Shown one piece after another: positions 15,531-26,034 of a DNA stretch of 64,000 nt. A program made the translations under genes and the position numbers. Under the pieces are notes generated by a model, which did not search any database, was not told the origin of the DNA, and was given only the letters and a program-made list of their open reading frames with translations. How positions within the stretch are numbered: the first letter of the stretch is position 1; each line of letters opens with the position of its first letter. The DNA is from Streptomyces roseolilacinus (lineage in GTDB: Bacteria; Actinomycetota; Actinomycetes; Streptomycetales; Streptomycetaceae), in contig NZ_BMSV01000004.1 of NCBI RefSeq assembly GCF_014649335.1, forward strand, positions 372,001 to 436,000. The letters are read 5' to 3'.

Positions 15531-18392
15531 TCAGGGGACGGGACGGCCGGGCAGCGCCCCGGCCAGGACCTCCGCGAGGTGGCGGGCGCGGCGGCCCGCG
15601 AGCTGGGCGAGCTGGGTGCGGCACGAGAAGCCGTCGGCGAGCAGCTCCGTGCCGGGGGCGGCGGCGCGGACGGCGGGCAGCAGCCGGTCCTCGGCGCAGG
15701 CGACGGACACGTCGTGGTGGCCGCGTTCGAAGCCGAAGTTCCCGGCGAGGCCGCAGCAGCCGCCGCTCAGCTCGCCGACCAGCCCGGCGCGCTCGCGCAG
15801 GCGGCGCTCGGCGGCGTCGCCGAGGACGGCGTGCTGGTGGCAGTGGGTCTGCCCGGCGACGGGCCGGTCGAGGCGGGGCGGCCGCCAGTCGGGCGCCAGC
15901 TCCTCCAGGGCCCGGGCGAACGTACGGACCGACGCGGCCACCGCGCGGGCCCTCGGGTCGCCGGGCAGCAGCTCCGGCAGGTCCGTGCGCAGCGCCGCCG
16001 CGCAGCTCGGCTCCAGCACCACCAGCGGCGCGCCGGCGCCGAGGACCGGGCCGAGCGCGTCGAGGGTGCGGCGCATGACCGCGCGGGCCCGGTCGAGGCG
16101 GCCCGTCGACACGTACGTGAGCCCGCAGCACACCCTCCCGGGCGGCAGCGCGACGGGGACCCCGGCCGCCTCCAGGACGGTGACGGCGGCGCGGCCCACC
16201 GAGGGCGTGAAGTGGTCGGTGAACGTGTCGGGCCACACGTACGCGCGCGGGGCGCCGGGCGGGGCCGGACGGCGGGCCGCCCACGCCCGGAACGTCTCGC
16301 GGGCCAGCTCCGGCAGGTCCCGTTCGGCCGCGATCCCGCCGGCCCGCTTGGCGAGCGCCGCGAGGGGGCGCACCCGCGCGGCGGCGTTGAGCAGCGGCGC
16401 GACGGGCGCGGCCAGGGGCAGCAGGGCGGGCAGCGAGCCCATCGCGTAGTGGGCGGCGGGGCGCAGCCGGCCCGCGTAGTGGTGGTGCAGGAACTCCGCC
16501 TTGTACGTGGCCATGTCCACCCCGACCGGGCAGTCGCTGCGGCAGCCCTTGCACGACAGGCACAGGTCCAGCGCGTCCCGCACCTCCGGCGACCGCCAGC
16601 CGCCGGCGACGACCTCCCCGGCGAGCATCTCGTGCAGGAGGCGGGCCCTGCCGCGCGTGGAGTGCCGCTCCTCGCCGGTCGCCCGGAACGACGGGCACAT
16701 CACGTCCGCCCCCGTGCCGGGCCCCTCCACCCGGCACCTGGCGACGCCGACGCAGCGGCGCACGGCCGCCCGGAAGTCGCCGCCGTCGTCCGGGTAGGCG
16801 AACTCCACGTCGACGGGGGTGCGCGGCAGCACGTCGAAGCGGAGGTTCTCGTCGAGGCGGGCGGGGCGGACGAGGACCCCCGGGTTCATCCCGCCGTCCG
16901 GGTCCCACAGGTCCTTGAACCGGCCGAACAGGCCGACCAGTTCCCCGCCGTACATCCTCGGCAGCAGCTCGGCGCGCGCCATCCCGTCGCCGTGCTCGCC
17001 CGACAGGGAGCCGCCGTGGGCGACGACCAGGTCGGCGAGCTCCTCCGAGAAGCGGCGGAAGCGGCGCACGCCGTCGGGGTCGGTGAGCCGGAAGTCGATC
17101 CGGACGTGGACACAGCCCTCCCCGAAGTGCCCGTAGGGCGTGCCGCGCAGCCCGTGCGCGGCGAGCAGGGCGCGGAAGTCCCGCAGGTACGGGCCGAGCC
17201 GCGCGGGCGGCACCGCGCAGTCCTCCCAGCCGGGCCACGCCTCGGCGCCCTCGGGGGTGCGGGTCGCGGTCCCGGCGGCGTCCTCGCGGACCCGCCACAG
17301 GGCGCGCTGCCCGGCCGGGTCGGTGACGACGGCGCCGTCCAGCGCGTCGGCGGCGCGCAGCAGGGCCCGCGCGGCCGCGGCGGCCTCGGCGGGGGTGGCC
17401 CCGCCGGTCTCGGCGAACAGCCAGGCCGCGCCCCTGGGCAGCCGGGCGCGGGCCGCCGGGTCGCGGACCAGGTCCAGGGCCATGCCCTCCACGGTGAGCG
17501 GGCCCAGCGGGAGGAGGCCGGGGGCGGCCTCGGCGGCGGCGCCCTCGTCGGCGTACCCGAGCACGGCGAGCGCCCGGGCGGCCGGTGCCTCGACGAGCCG
17601 TACGACCGCCTCGCTCACCACGCCGAGGGTGCCCTCGCTGCCGCAGAACGCGCGGGCGACGTCCGTGCCGCGCTCGGGGAGCAGCGCGTCGAGGGCGTAG
17701 CCGGAGATGCGGCGCGGCAGGCCGGGCGGGAAGCCGGTGCGGATCGCCGCGAGGTGGTTGCGGACCAGGTCGGTGACGCCGTCGGGGGCGCCCCGCCCGT
17801 CGCGGCCGAGGCGGAGGGTGGCGCCGCGGTAGGTGTGGACGGTCAGCTCGTGGACGTTGTCGGCGGTGGTGCCCCAGGCGACGGAGTGGGCGCCGCAGGC
17901 GTTGTTGCCGATCATGCCGCCGAGGGTGCAGCGGCTGTGCGTAGACGGGTCGGGGCCGAAGGTGAGCCCGTGGGGCCGCACGGCCTCGCGGAGCCGGTCC
18001 AGGACGACGCCGGGCTGGACGGTCGCCGTGCGGGCCTCGGGGTCCACGGCGAGGACGGCCCGCAGGTGGCGGGTGAGGTCGAGGACGACGCCGGTGCCGG
18101 TGGCCTGGCCGCCGACGGACGTCCCGGCGCCCCGCGCCACCACGGGCACGCCGTGCGCCCGGCACACCTCCAGGGCGGCGGCGACGTCGTCGGCGTCGCG
18201 GGGGGCGACGACGGCGACGGGGACGCGGCGGTGGTTGGAGGCGTCCATGGTGGTGAGGGCGCGCGCGGACGGCCCGAAGTCCACGCTCCCGCGCACCGCG
18301 GCGCGCAGTTCCGCCTCCAGGGGGTCCGCGCCCCCGTGTCCGCCCCCGCGCTTCCCGCGCCGGACGCCGTCGTGCTGCCCGTGATCGCCCAT
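15531..18392 (-). CDS. FAD-linked oxidase fused to 4Fe-4S/CCG module (YdiJ/D-2-hydroxyacid dehydrogenase type)
   Basis: 953 aa from the ATG at 18392. Domain order: FAD-binding PCMH (~50-230, 'ARGAGTSVGGQATG', 'LGGMIGNNACG'), FAD-linked oxidase C-terminal domain (~260-520, 'GHFGEGCVHVRID', 'SGEHGDGMARAELL'), a 4Fe-4S site with Cys611, 614, 617, 621 ('CLSCKGCRSDCP'), and two CCG cysteine modules ('GRVCCGLTYVSTG', 'GGCCGLAGNFGFE'). This is the architecture of YdiJ-type D-2-hydroxyglutarate or D-lactate dehydrogenases. Electrons would pass from FAD to Fe-S to a membrane or heterodisulphide-like acceptor. The conserved 'FGPDPSTHSRCTLGG' fits 2-hydroxyacid binding. It is monocistronic, divergent from serC. 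Confidence 0.88.
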   Translation of the reverse strand: MGDHGQHDGVRRGKRGGGHGGADPLEAELRAAVRGSVDFGPSARALTTMDASNHRRVPVAVVAPRDADDVAAALEVCRAHGVPVVARGAGTSVGGQATGTGVVLDLTRHLRAVLAVDPEARTATVQPGVVLDRLREAVRPHGLTFGPDPSTHSRCTLGGMIGNNACGAHSVAWGTTADNVHELTVHTYRGATLRLGRDGRGAPDGVTDLVRNHLAAIRTGFPPGLPRRISGYALDALLPERGTDVARAFCGSEGTLGVVSEAVVRLVEAPAARALAVLGYADEGAAAEAAPGLLPLGPLTVEGMALDLVRDPAARARLPRGAAWLFAETGGATPAEAAAAARALLRAADALDGAVVTDPAGQRALWRVREDAAGTATRTPEGAEAWPGWEDCAVPPARLGPYLRDFRALLAAHGLRGTPYGHFGEGCVHVRIDFRLTDPDGVRRFRRFSEELADLVVAHGGSLSGEHGDGMARAELLPRMYGGELVGLFGRFKDLWDPDGGMNPGVLVRPARLDENLRFDVLPRTPVDVEFAYPDDGGDFRAAVRRCVGVARCRVEGPGTGADVMCPSFRATGEERHSTRGRARLLHEMLAGEVVAGGWRSPEVRDALDLCLSCKGCRSDCPVGVDMATYKAEFLHHHYAGRLRPAAHYAMGSLPALLPLAAPVAPLLNAAARVRPLAALAKRAGGIAAERDLPELARETFRAWAARRPAPPGAPRAYVWPDTFTDHFTPSVGRAAVTVLEAAGVPVALPPGRVCCGLTYVSTGRLDRARAVMRRTLDALGPVLGAGAPLVVLEPSCAAALRTDLPELLPGDPRARAVAASVRTFARALEELAPDWRPPRLDRPVAGQTHCHQHAVLGDAAERRLRERAGLVGELSGGCCGLAGNFGFERGHHDVSVACAEDRLLPAVRAAAPGTELLADGFSCRTQLAQLAGRRARHLAEVLAGALPGRPVP

Positions 18393-18441
18393 GTCCCCAG
18401 CATGCCGGTCGGGGGCGGGGCCGCGCGGGCCCGCGCAGCCC

Positions 18442-18533
18442 CGGGCCGTGTGCACCGGCCGCGTGCGTCAGGCCGTGCGCGCGTCGGGCCGTGTGCACCG
18501 GGCCGTACGCGGGCCGGGCCGTGTACGCGCCGG
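18442..18533. repeat. Degenerate 17-bp direct repeats
   Basis: CGGGCCGTGTGCACCGG occurs at 18442-18458 and exactly again at 18485-18501, with a related third copy from 18515. The repeats fill the divergent promoter region between the FAD oxidoreductase and serC. They may be slippage products; each half (GTGCAC) is palindromic. Confidence 0.6.
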
Positions 18534-18636
18534 GCCGGGCGCGTCGGACCGGCCGCCGACCGGCGCGGTCGCGCCACGGGCCGGACGGGGCGTCTCAGAC
18601 GGCGGACGGGGGGAGGGGGCGGCGCCCCGGAGCGGC

Positions 18637-19767
<1,131 letters not shown>

Positions 19768-19801
19768 GGCCGCGGGCCGGCCGTACGACCGTACGGAGGA
19801 A

Positions 19802-19850
19802 GGGCCCGGCACCCCGCGTCGACGGACGCGGCGGTGCCGGGCCCTTCGCC
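19802..19850 (+). terminator. Compound hairpin terminator after serC
   Basis: A 12-bp outer stem (19802-19813 with 19833-19844) encloses a 7-bp inner stem (19814-19820 with 19825-19831), followed by TTCGCC. Confidence 0.75.
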
Positions 19851-19929
19851 GTACCCGGCCGGTTCGCGCCCGGTGCCGCGCCGCCCCGGCCGGCCCCCGA
19901 TCAGGGCCGCCCCCGTGGCCGGGCCGGCG

Positions 19930-20103
19930 TCAGGCCCCCTGCCGCGCGTCCCCGCCCGCGTCGCGGATCATGCGCTGGAGGACCTTCAGGGCGATCGGGT
20001 ACTCCTCGTCGTCGATGCCCGCGTGCACCCGGTCCCGGCTCGCGCGCTGCGTCTCGGCGGCGCGCCGGTGCGGGTCCCGGCCCTCGTCGGTGATCCGCGT
20101 CAA
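19930..20103 (-). pseudogene. C-terminal remnant of a MarR-family regulator
   Basis: The 57-codon frame reads 'LTRITDEGRDPHRRAAETQR' ... 'VHAGIDDEEYPIALKVLQRM', the winged-helix end and C-terminal helix typical of MarR proteins. Nothing before it encodes the N-terminal helices: the frame begins 7 bp after the stop of the ABC permease gene. It is therefore a 5'-deleted remnant, or at best a fragment translated by readthrough. The exporter cassette upstream probably replaced its front half. Confidence 0.6.
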
Positions 20104-20110
20104 GGACGTC

Positions 20111-20950
20111 CTACCTGCTCAGGGCCCGGAAGCGGCGCACGGCCAGCGGCAGGCAGACCACCGTGACGGCCAGTGGCCACACCACCGCCATCAGCAGGGC
20201 GTGCTCCTGGATCCAGCTGCCGTCCGACGCCACCTCGTTGCCGAACAGGCCGCGCGCCGCCGACGCGGTCGAGGACAGCGGGTTCCACGCGGCGATCGCG
20301 CCCAGCCAGCCGGGCATGGTCGAGGGCGGGACGAAGATGCCGGAGACCATCGTCAGCGGGAACGCCACGGCGAACAGCGAACCCGCCGCCTCCGCGCTCG
20401 GCAGCAGCAGCCCCAGCCAGACGCCGACCCACACCAGGGCGAACCGCAGCCACAGCAGGAGGGCGAACGCGCCGGCCGTCGCCGCCGCCCCGCCGTCCGC
20501 GCGCCAGCCCATGGCCAGCGCCGTCCCGGCCAGGATCGCCAACTCCGCGCAGGCGACCAGCAGATCGGTCACCCCGCGGCCGGTGACCACCGCGGACGGG
20601 GTCATCGGCATGGAGCGGAACCGGTCGGTGACGCCCTTGCCCGCGTCCGTCACCACGGTCGTCGCGGTGTTCATGAAGCCGAAGGCCATCGTCGACACGA
20701 ACATGCCGGGCATCAGGTACTCCCGGTAGTCCGCGGCCGTGCCCCCGCCTCCGCCCGGCGGCCGCATCGCGCCGCCGAAGACGTAGCCGTAGAGCAGGAC
20801 GGAGACGATCGGGAAGCCCAGCTGCCAGGCGACGTAGACGGGCTTGCGGCGGTAGTGGGTGAGGGAGCGGCGGACGATGTTCCAGCAGTCCGCGACCGCC
20901 CAGTAGGCGCGTCCCCGTCCGGCGAGGGGGCGCGGTGCGGCGGCGCTCAC
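20111..20950 (-). CDS. ABC-2 type permease (DrrB-like)
   Basis: 279 aa from GTG at 20950, overlapping the ATPase stop by 4 bp. Six hydrophobic segments follow a cytosolic start ('[20 protein letters not shown]'). '[11 protein letters not shown]' and '[18 protein letters not shown]' are DrrB-family landmarks, and '[19 protein letters not shown]' precedes the last periplasmic loop. It should dimerise and work with the ATPase as a lipophilic-drug exporter. Confidence 0.88.
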   Translation of the reverse strand: MSAAAPRPLAGRGRAYWAVADCWNIVRRSLTHYRRKPVYVAWQLGFPIVSVLLYGYVFGGAMRPPGGGGGTAADYREYLMPGMFVSTMAFGFMNTATTVVTDAGKGVTDRFRSMPMTPSAVVTGRGVTDLLVACAELAILAGTALAMGWRADGGAAATAGAFALLLWLRFALVWVGVWLGLLLPSAEAAGSLFAVAFPLTMVSGIFVPPSTMPGWLGAIAAWNPLSSTASAARGLFGNEVASDGSWIQEHALLMAVVWPLAVTVVCLPLAVRRFRALSR

Positions 20951-21933
20951 GCGGCGGCTCCTTCCGGGGCGCGGCCGGCGTCCGCCGCGCGCGCGTCCCC
21001 GCCCGTCAGGCGCAGGAACACGTCGTCCAGCGTCGGCCTGCGCAGCCCGATGTCCTCCACCCGCACCCGGTCGTCCCGCAGGGTCCGCGCCACCTCGGTG
21101 AGGGCCGCGACCCGGTCGCGCACCTGGGCGTGGACGCGCCGCTCGGCGTCCGCCACGCGCGGCTGCCCGTCGCTCACCCGGGCCACGGCCGCGGCGACCC
21201 GCGGCAGGTCGGCCGGGTCGGCGGCGACGACCTCGATGCGGTCGCCGCCGACGCGGTCCTTGAGTGCCTCGGGCGTGTCGTCGGCGATGGCCCGGCCCCG
21301 GTCGATGACCGTGACGCGCGAGGCGAGCCGGTCCGCCTCGTCGAGGTACTGGGTGGTGAGCAGCACCGTCGTGCCGCCGGTGACCAGGTCCCGCACGGCG
21401 TCCCACACCTCGCCCCGGCCGCGCGGGTCGAGGCCGGTCGTCGGCTCGTCGAGGAACAGCACGCGGGGCGCGAGGATCATCGACGCGGCCAGGTCGAGTC
21501 GGCGCCGCATGCCGCCGCTGTACTCCTCCACGCCCCGGTCGGCGGCCTCGGTCAGGCCGAACCGCTCCAGCAGCTCGACGGCGCGGTGCCGGGCGCCGCG
21601 GCCGCCGAGGTGGAGGAGGCGGCCGAACATCTCCAGGTTCTGACGGCCCGTCAGGATCTCGTCCACGGCGGCGTACTGGCCGGTGAGCCCGATCAGCGCG
21701 CGCACGCGGCCGGGATGGCGGGCCACGTCGACCCCGGCCACCTCGGCGCGCCCGCCGTCGTACCGCCGCAGGGTGGCGAGGACCCGCACGGCGGTGGTCT
21801 TCCCGGCGCCGTTGGGCCCGAGCAGGCCGTGGACCGTGCCGGGGCGCACCACGAGGTCGAAGCCGTCCAGGGCGGGTCTGCCGCCGTACCTCTTCCGCAG
21901 CCCCTCGGCCCTGATCGCACAGGTCGTGTCCAT
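20947..21933 (-). CDS. ABC transporter ATP-binding protein (DrrA-like)
   Basis: 328 aa. Walker A '[14 protein letters not shown]' (~39-52), Q-loop '[19 protein letters not shown]', signature '[15 protein letters not shown]', Walker B '[16 protein letters not shown]', and a DrrA-type C-terminal extension ending '[20 protein letters not shown]'. Daunorubicin-resistance exporters share this layout. It is the first gene of a two-gene operon divergent from a TetR gene, with a shared operator between them. Substrate unknown. Confidence 0.92.
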   Translation of the reverse strand: MDTTCAIRAEGLRKRYGGRPALDGFDLVVRPGTVHGLLGPNGAGKTTAVRVLATLRRYDGGRAEVAGVDVARHPGRVRALIGLTGQYAAVDEILTGRQNLEMFGRLLHLGGRGARHRAVELLERFGLTEAADRGVEEYSGGMRRRLDLAASMILAPRVLFLDEPTTGLDPRGRGEVWDAVRDLVTGGTTVLLTTQYLDEADRLASRVTVIDRGRAIADDTPEALKDRVGGDRIEVVAADPADLPRVAAAVARVSDGQPRVADAERRVHAQVRDRVAALTEVARTLRDDRVRVEDIGLRRPTLDDVFLRLTGGDARAADAGRAPEGAAA

Positions 21934-21963
21934 GCAGCCCCTCCGTCGCCAGGTGTCGCGCTG

Positions 21964-22009
21964 AAACTGAGTACAGCGTACCCAAGTGAGCGTACAGCGT
22001 ACTCAGTTT
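21964..22009. promoter_or_regulatory. TetR operator between the ABC exporter and its regulator
   Basis: AAACTGAGTAC (21964-21974) and GTACTCAGTTT (21999-22009) are a perfect 11-bp inverted repeat. GTACAGCGTAC occurs inside at 21971-21981 and 21992-22002. The symmetry centre lies midway between the divergent genes, as expected for one operator controlling both. Confidence 0.75.
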
Positions 22010-22045
22010 TTCGGCGGGGAGGACCCTGAGCCGTACGCTGACGCC

Positions 22046-22825
22046 ATGACCGGCAGCGCGGGCGACACGACGACGAGCGGCAGCGGCGACATCCGCCGCA
22101 GCCTGGAGCTCCTCTGGGGGGACGGCGAACCGCCCAGCCGCGGGCCGAGACGCGGGCTGACCCTGGACGCGATCGTCACCGCGGCCGTCGAACTCGCCGA
22201 CGCGGAGGGGCTCGCCGCGGTGTCGATGCGCCGGCTGTCGACCGAGCTGGGCGTCGGCACGATGTCGCTGTACCGGTACGTCCCCGGCAAGGCCGAGCTG
22301 CTGGACCTGATGCTCGACCGCACGCAGGGCCTCCCGCCCGGCACGCCCGCGCGGACCCCGGCCGACTGGCGCGACGGCGTCGAGGGACTCGCGCGCGGCT
22401 TCCTCGCCCTGTACCGGCGCCACCCCTGGCTGCTGAAGATCAACCAGAGCCGCAGCGTCCTCGGTCCCGGCACGCTGCGCGCGCTGGAGGCGGCGCTGGC
22501 CGCGCTGCGGGGGATGGGCCTGAGCGACCCCGAGACCCTGTCCGTGATCATCGCCGTGCAGAGCTTCACCGTCGGGATCGCCCGGATGGAGATCGAGGCG
22601 GCGGAGGCGGCGAAGGAGACCGGCCTCAGCGACGAGGAGTTCTGGAGCAGCCAGGAGCCGATCCTGTCGCGGGTGATGCGGAGCGGGGAGTTCCCGCTGA
22701 TGGCGCAGCTGTCACCGGACACCTTCTCGACGGAGTTCGACCACTTCGGGTTCGGACTGCGGTGCCTGGTGCAGGGCTTCGAGGCGAAGGTGGCGGCGGT
22801 GGCGGCGGCCCGGGAGCAGGGGTAG
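22046..22825 (+). CDS. TetR-family regulator (TetR_C_1 type) of the ABC exporter
   Basis: 259 aa from the ATG at 22046. A GTG at 21986 would put coding sequence inside the operator and was rejected. HTH: '[18 protein letters not shown]' and '[20 protein letters not shown]', the latter typical of TetR(tetracycline)-like members. The C-terminal domain contains '[10 protein letters not shown]' and '[15 protein letters not shown]'. It should repress the exporter until a ligand binds. Confidence 0.88.
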   Translation: MTGSAGDTTTSGSGDIRRSLELLWGDGEPPSRGPRRGLTLDAIVTAAVELADAEGLAAVSMRRLSTELGVGTMSLYRYVPGKAELLDLMLDRTQGLPPGTPARTPADWRDGVEGLARGFLALYRRHPWLLKINQSRSVLGPGTLRALEAALAALRGMGLSDPETLSVIIAVQSFTVGIARMEIEAAEAAKETGLSDEEFWSSQEPILSRVMRSGEFPLMAQLSPDTFSTEFDHFGFGLRCLVQGFEAKVAAVAAAREQG

Positions 22826-22949
22826 CCGGGCCCCGGGCCGCGTGCGCGGCGCGTGGAGGACACCGGCCGTGGCGGGCGTGGTGGCAACCTCTCGTGATCC
22901 TGGTCGGTCGAACAGCGTGCTCGCCGAAGGACGACGGAAGGATCCGGCC

Positions 22950-23654
22950 GTGCGGAGAAGACGATGGACATCGGTGCTGCTCGCCGTGTGCGCGGGTCTG
23001 CTCGCCGTGCCGGCGGGGAGCCGGTCCTCGGGCCCGCCCGGGGTGACGGACACCAGGGGATTCCGGCTGGACCCTCCTGTGGCGTTCGCCGACTTCCGCA
23101 TGACCGACCGGCTCGAGGAGTCGTACGTCGGAGAGGTGGGGTGTGCCGGCGAACCCGCGGCCCCGGACTGCCTCCGGAGTACTCGGGCGGATGCGACGGG
23201 GCCCGGCATCACACCCGAGGACGCCGACAGGATCGTCAGGAACGCCACCGGGACCGGAGCCGACTACATACGGCGGAGCGAGGCCCCGGAGTCACAGAAC
23301 ATCCTCGTCTTCAGAGGTCTGCAGGGTGAGGTCCCGGACCCCGAGCGAGCGGCCCGGCGCATGATGCGGTTGATCGAGAAGGACGAGCAGGTCCCTTTCC
23401 GGCGGGGCCCGCACGTGCAACGGTCAGGCCCCTACCGTGACTTCCCCGTCGAGGGCGCCCCCGGTGCCGTCATGATCTGCCAGGACAGCGACTACAGCGA
23501 GGTCATCGGGACGGAGATCTCGTCATGGAGCGATGCGACCTGCATCTGGGCGGACCGGAGCACGGTGGCCGCGACCAGGGGCCACGGCATAAGGCTCGAT
23601 GAGCTGGCGGCCCTCACCGCCGAGCTTCACGGCACGGCACGCGTACGCAGGTGA
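22950..23654 (+). CDS. Exported hypothetical protein
   Basis: 234 aa from GTG at 22950 (GGAAGGA upstream). The N-terminus 'RRRRWTSVLLAVCAGLLAVP' is a signal sequence. The mature part is polar, with Cys pairs ('GEVGCAGEPAAPDCLRST' and 'MICQDSDYSEV' ... 'DATCIWAD') suggesting two disulphides. 'CIWADRSTVAAT' resembles a recurrent ending of Streptomyces secreted proteins of unknown role. It has a lower GC content at wobble positions than its neighbours. I do not recognise a family. Confidence 0.6.
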   Translation: MRRRRWTSVLLAVCAGLLAVPAGSRSSGPPGVTDTRGFRLDPPVAFADFRMTDRLEESYVGEVGCAGEPAAPDCLRSTRADATGPGITPEDADRIVRNATGTGADYIRRSEAPESQNILVFRGLQGEVPDPERAARRMMRLIEKDEQVPFRRGPHVQRSGPYRDFPVEGAPGAVMICQDSDYSEVIGTEISSWSDATCIWADRSTVAATRGHGIRLDELAALTAELHGTARVRR

Positions 23655-24008
23655 GGCACCGGGCCGGCCGCAGGGGACCCCGGCGTGCGGGACGTCGTCC
23701 CGTCCGGTGGTCCTCCGGTGGCGGACGCCTCGCATGCGGAGCCACCGGCGCAGGTCGTCGCAGTCGTGGCCTTCGCCGCCGCGGAGTCCGGCGGGCCGGC
23801 GCCCACGGACGGTGCCGCTCCGGGACGCGGCGACCCGGCGGCGTCACGGCACAGTGGCGCCGCGGTCCGGTGGCGCCGCGGCCCGGTGGCGCCGCGGCCC
23901 GGTGGCGCCGCGCCCTCCTGATGGACCAGCCGGCGCGCGGACGCCCGGCCCGTCGCGCAGCATCGGTGGGGTACAGCCGACGCAGCCGCACAGACCAGGA
24001 GGCACGCA
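23655..24008. other. Intergenic stretch with short tandem repeats
   Basis: This 354-bp gap has no convincing coding frame. At 23854-23915 a 16-bp unit, GTGGCGCCGCGGCCCG, is repeated almost four times. Each unit contains the palindrome GGCGCC. AGGAGGCACGCA at its end is the ribosome site for the next gene. Confidence 0.6.
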
Positions 24009-24854
24009 GTGCGTCTCGGAACCCCCCTGCCGGCCGCCCTCGCGGTGGCGGCCCTGACCGTCCTCGCGGGCGCCGTCCCCGCCGCCGCGGCGCCCGGCGT
24101 ACGGGCCGCCGCTCCCCCGCCCGTCTCCCACTGCGCCCCCGCCGCGCCCCTGACCCAGCGGGGCGCCGAGCGTCCCGCCGGACCGGCCGTCGGGCTGTGC
24201 GTCACGGTCGCCGGGGCCTCCATGACCGTGTCCGCCTCGGCCGACTGCGCCTGCGACGTCTCCGGCACGTGGACCGCCCGCCGGGGTGACGAGGACGGCG
24301 CCGCCTCCGGCACCCTGGGCACCCGCGCCGACTACCCGGGCCCCGGTACGTACGAGGTCACCGCGACCGTCCAGGTGGGCGGCACGCCCCGGGCCGCGGC
24401 CGCGCCGCCGGCGGGCACCGTCACCGGGACGTTCACGCTCACCGCGCCGAAGCCCGCGCCCTCGCACACCATCGAGGTCGGCTCCCCGGCCGCGCTCACC
24501 CCCGGGACGACCACGACCCTCACCTACACGGTGGCGCGGACCAGCGACGACGGCGACGGCAGCGCGCGCTTCGGGCTCATCGGCGAGCCGGGCACCGGGA
24601 TCGAGCTGGCCTCGACGGACGTCCGCTGCGTCAACCCGCTGACCGGCCGCTACCCGGCGACGAAACGCAGCCCGCACGCGCTGGACTGCGCGCTCACCGA
24701 CCTCCAGCCCGGCCGCCCGGCCACCGTGACCGTCCACGTCACCCTGCCGGCGGACACCTGCTCGACGATCGTCTCGAAGCTGGGCTACTGGACGCCGAAG
24801 GGCCAGCAGGTGGCCGGCGCGATGCTCAACGGGCCGACCGTGCGCTGCGGCTGA
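24009..24854 (+). CDS. Secreted hypothetical protein, Ig-like
   Basis: 281 aa, GTG after a strong AGGAGG. Signal peptide with cleavage near 'AVPAAAAPG'. Two beta-rich segments follow: ~50-145 (with 'VTVAGASMTVSASADC') and ~150-280 ('SPAALTPGTTTTLTYTVART', 'PGRPATVTVHVTLPADTCST'), resembling DUF11-like adhesion or envelope domains. Six cysteines fit disulphides. There is no anchor motif, so it is likely released. Function unknown. Confidence 0.6.
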   Translation: MRLGTPLPAALAVAALTVLAGAVPAAAAPGVRAAAPPPVSHCAPAAPLTQRGAERPAGPAVGLCVTVAGASMTVSASADCACDVSGTWTARRGDEDGAASGTLGTRADYPGPGTYEVTATVQVGGTPRAAAAPPAGTVTGTFTLTAPKPAPSHTIEVGSPAALTPGTTTTLTYTVARTSDDGDGSARFGLIGEPGTGIELASTDVRCVNPLTGRYPATKRSPHALDCALTDLQPGRPATVTVHVTLPADTCSTIVSKLGYWTPKGQQVAGAMLNGPTVRCG

Positions 24855-24921
24855 CGGTCCGGACGGCCCGCCCCGGACCCGGCCGGACCGCGAACCGGCC
24901 GGGCGCCGCGGGGCGTCCCCC

Positions 24922-25974
24922 TCACGCCCCCGGCGCCCCGCCGCCACCGCCCCGGCCGCGCAGGCGCCTCAACCCCAGCAGCAACGCCGCGCCCAGGGCG
25001 ACCAGGCCCAGGGTGTAGCCCGACCCGCCGCCGGACGGTTCGCCGCCGGACGCCGTCCCCGATCCGGACGCGGAGGGCGGGGACGGGCGGGCCGACGAAT
25101 CCGGCGCCGGGGCCGCGCCCGTCCCCTCCACCGGGACCCGCACGACCCGGCCCCGCTCGCCCTCCGTGCCGAACAGCAGCGCCGAGCCGTCCGCCGTGTA
25201 CGTCACCGACTCCGACTGGCCCTGGATCGGCGCCCGCACGCGGTCGTCGGCGCCGAGCCGCCCGTCCTTCCAGGCGTAGCCGCGGGCGCTGAAGTAGCTG
25301 CGCAGCACCAGCCGCGTGCCGTCCGGCGAGAACGCGCCGTCCGTCACCCACGGCACCTCCCCGATCCGCCGGAACACGTTGGTGCCCTTCGCGGACAGCT
25401 TCGCCGGGCCCTCGTACAGGCCGCCGCCCTCCTCGTTCTTCGACGCGACGTACACGCGCCCGGTGCGCGGGTGCACCATCAGCGCCTCCGCGTCGCGCGG
25501 GCCGTCCTCGTACCGCACCGTGTACTGCGTGGCGTCGACGGCCGTGTCGCGCAGCCGCTCCGGCTCGCGGAACCGGTAGATCCACACGTGGTCCCAGGAG
25601 CCGTTCAGGTTGTCGCCGATGTCGCCGACGTACACGTACCCGTCGGGGCCGACGGAGACGGCCTCCATGTCGCGGGGCCTGCCCACGCCCCGCAGGGTGA
25701 CGGTGGCGACGGTCTCGCCGGTGCGCCCGTCGACGGCGAAGACCCGCGGCTCGTCCTGGTCGTTGTGCGTCCAGTACACGCCGGGGTGGGCGCGGCTGGC
25801 GGCGAGCCCGCTGGACTCGGTGATGCGGGGGTCGGTGAGCGTGAACCCGTCGTCGTCGGCCGCGGCGGCCGGCCCGGCGGGACCCGCCGCCACGAGGAGC
25901 GCCGCGGCGAGGGCGACGGCGGCGCGGCCCGACGGGGTGCGCGGCGCGCGGGCGGAGGCACGGAGGGAAGCCAT
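24922..25974 (-). CDS. Exported beta-propeller-like protein with C-terminal membrane anchor
   Basis: 350 aa. Signal peptide 'AAVALAAALLVAAGPAGPAAA', then repeated blades: 'ITESSGLAASRAHPGVYWTH', 'DMEAVSVGPDGYVYVGDIGD', 'DAEALMVHPRTGRVYVAS', 'GAFSPDGTRLVLRSY', 'SVTYTADGSALLFGTEG'. The last ~35 residues are a Ser/Gly-rich linker, a TM helix ('YTLGLVALGAALLLGL') and an Arg-rich tail, giving a surface-anchored propeller. Similar proteins are often annotated as esterase-like or WD40, but no active-site motif is evident. Its promoter region is divergent from the SGNH gene. Confidence 0.68.
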   Translation of the reverse strand: MASLRASARAPRTPSGRAAVALAAALLVAAGPAGPAAAADDDGFTLTDPRITESSGLAASRAHPGVYWTHNDQDEPRVFAVDGRTGETVATVTLRGVGRPRDMEAVSVGPDGYVYVGDIGDNLNGSWDHVWIYRFREPERLRDTAVDATQYTVRYEDGPRDAEALMVHPRTGRVYVASKNEEGGGLYEGPAKLSAKGTNVFRRIGEVPWVTDGAFSPDGTRLVLRSYFSARGYAWKDGRLGADDRVRAPIQGQSESVTYTADGSALLFGTEGERGRVVRVPVEGTGAAPAPDSSARPSPPSASGSGTASGGEPSGGGSGYTLGLVALGAALLLGLRRLRGRGGGGGAPGA

Positions 25975-26034
25975 GCCGTCCAGTGTCCATGGTCACGTGG
26001 CGTCCGGGGCCCGCCACCGGCCATGATGGCGGCC

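Noticed and set aside
23685..23921. Plus-strand ORF in the repeat gap
   Set aside because: Ends in the tandem repeat; no ribosome site or recognisable domain.
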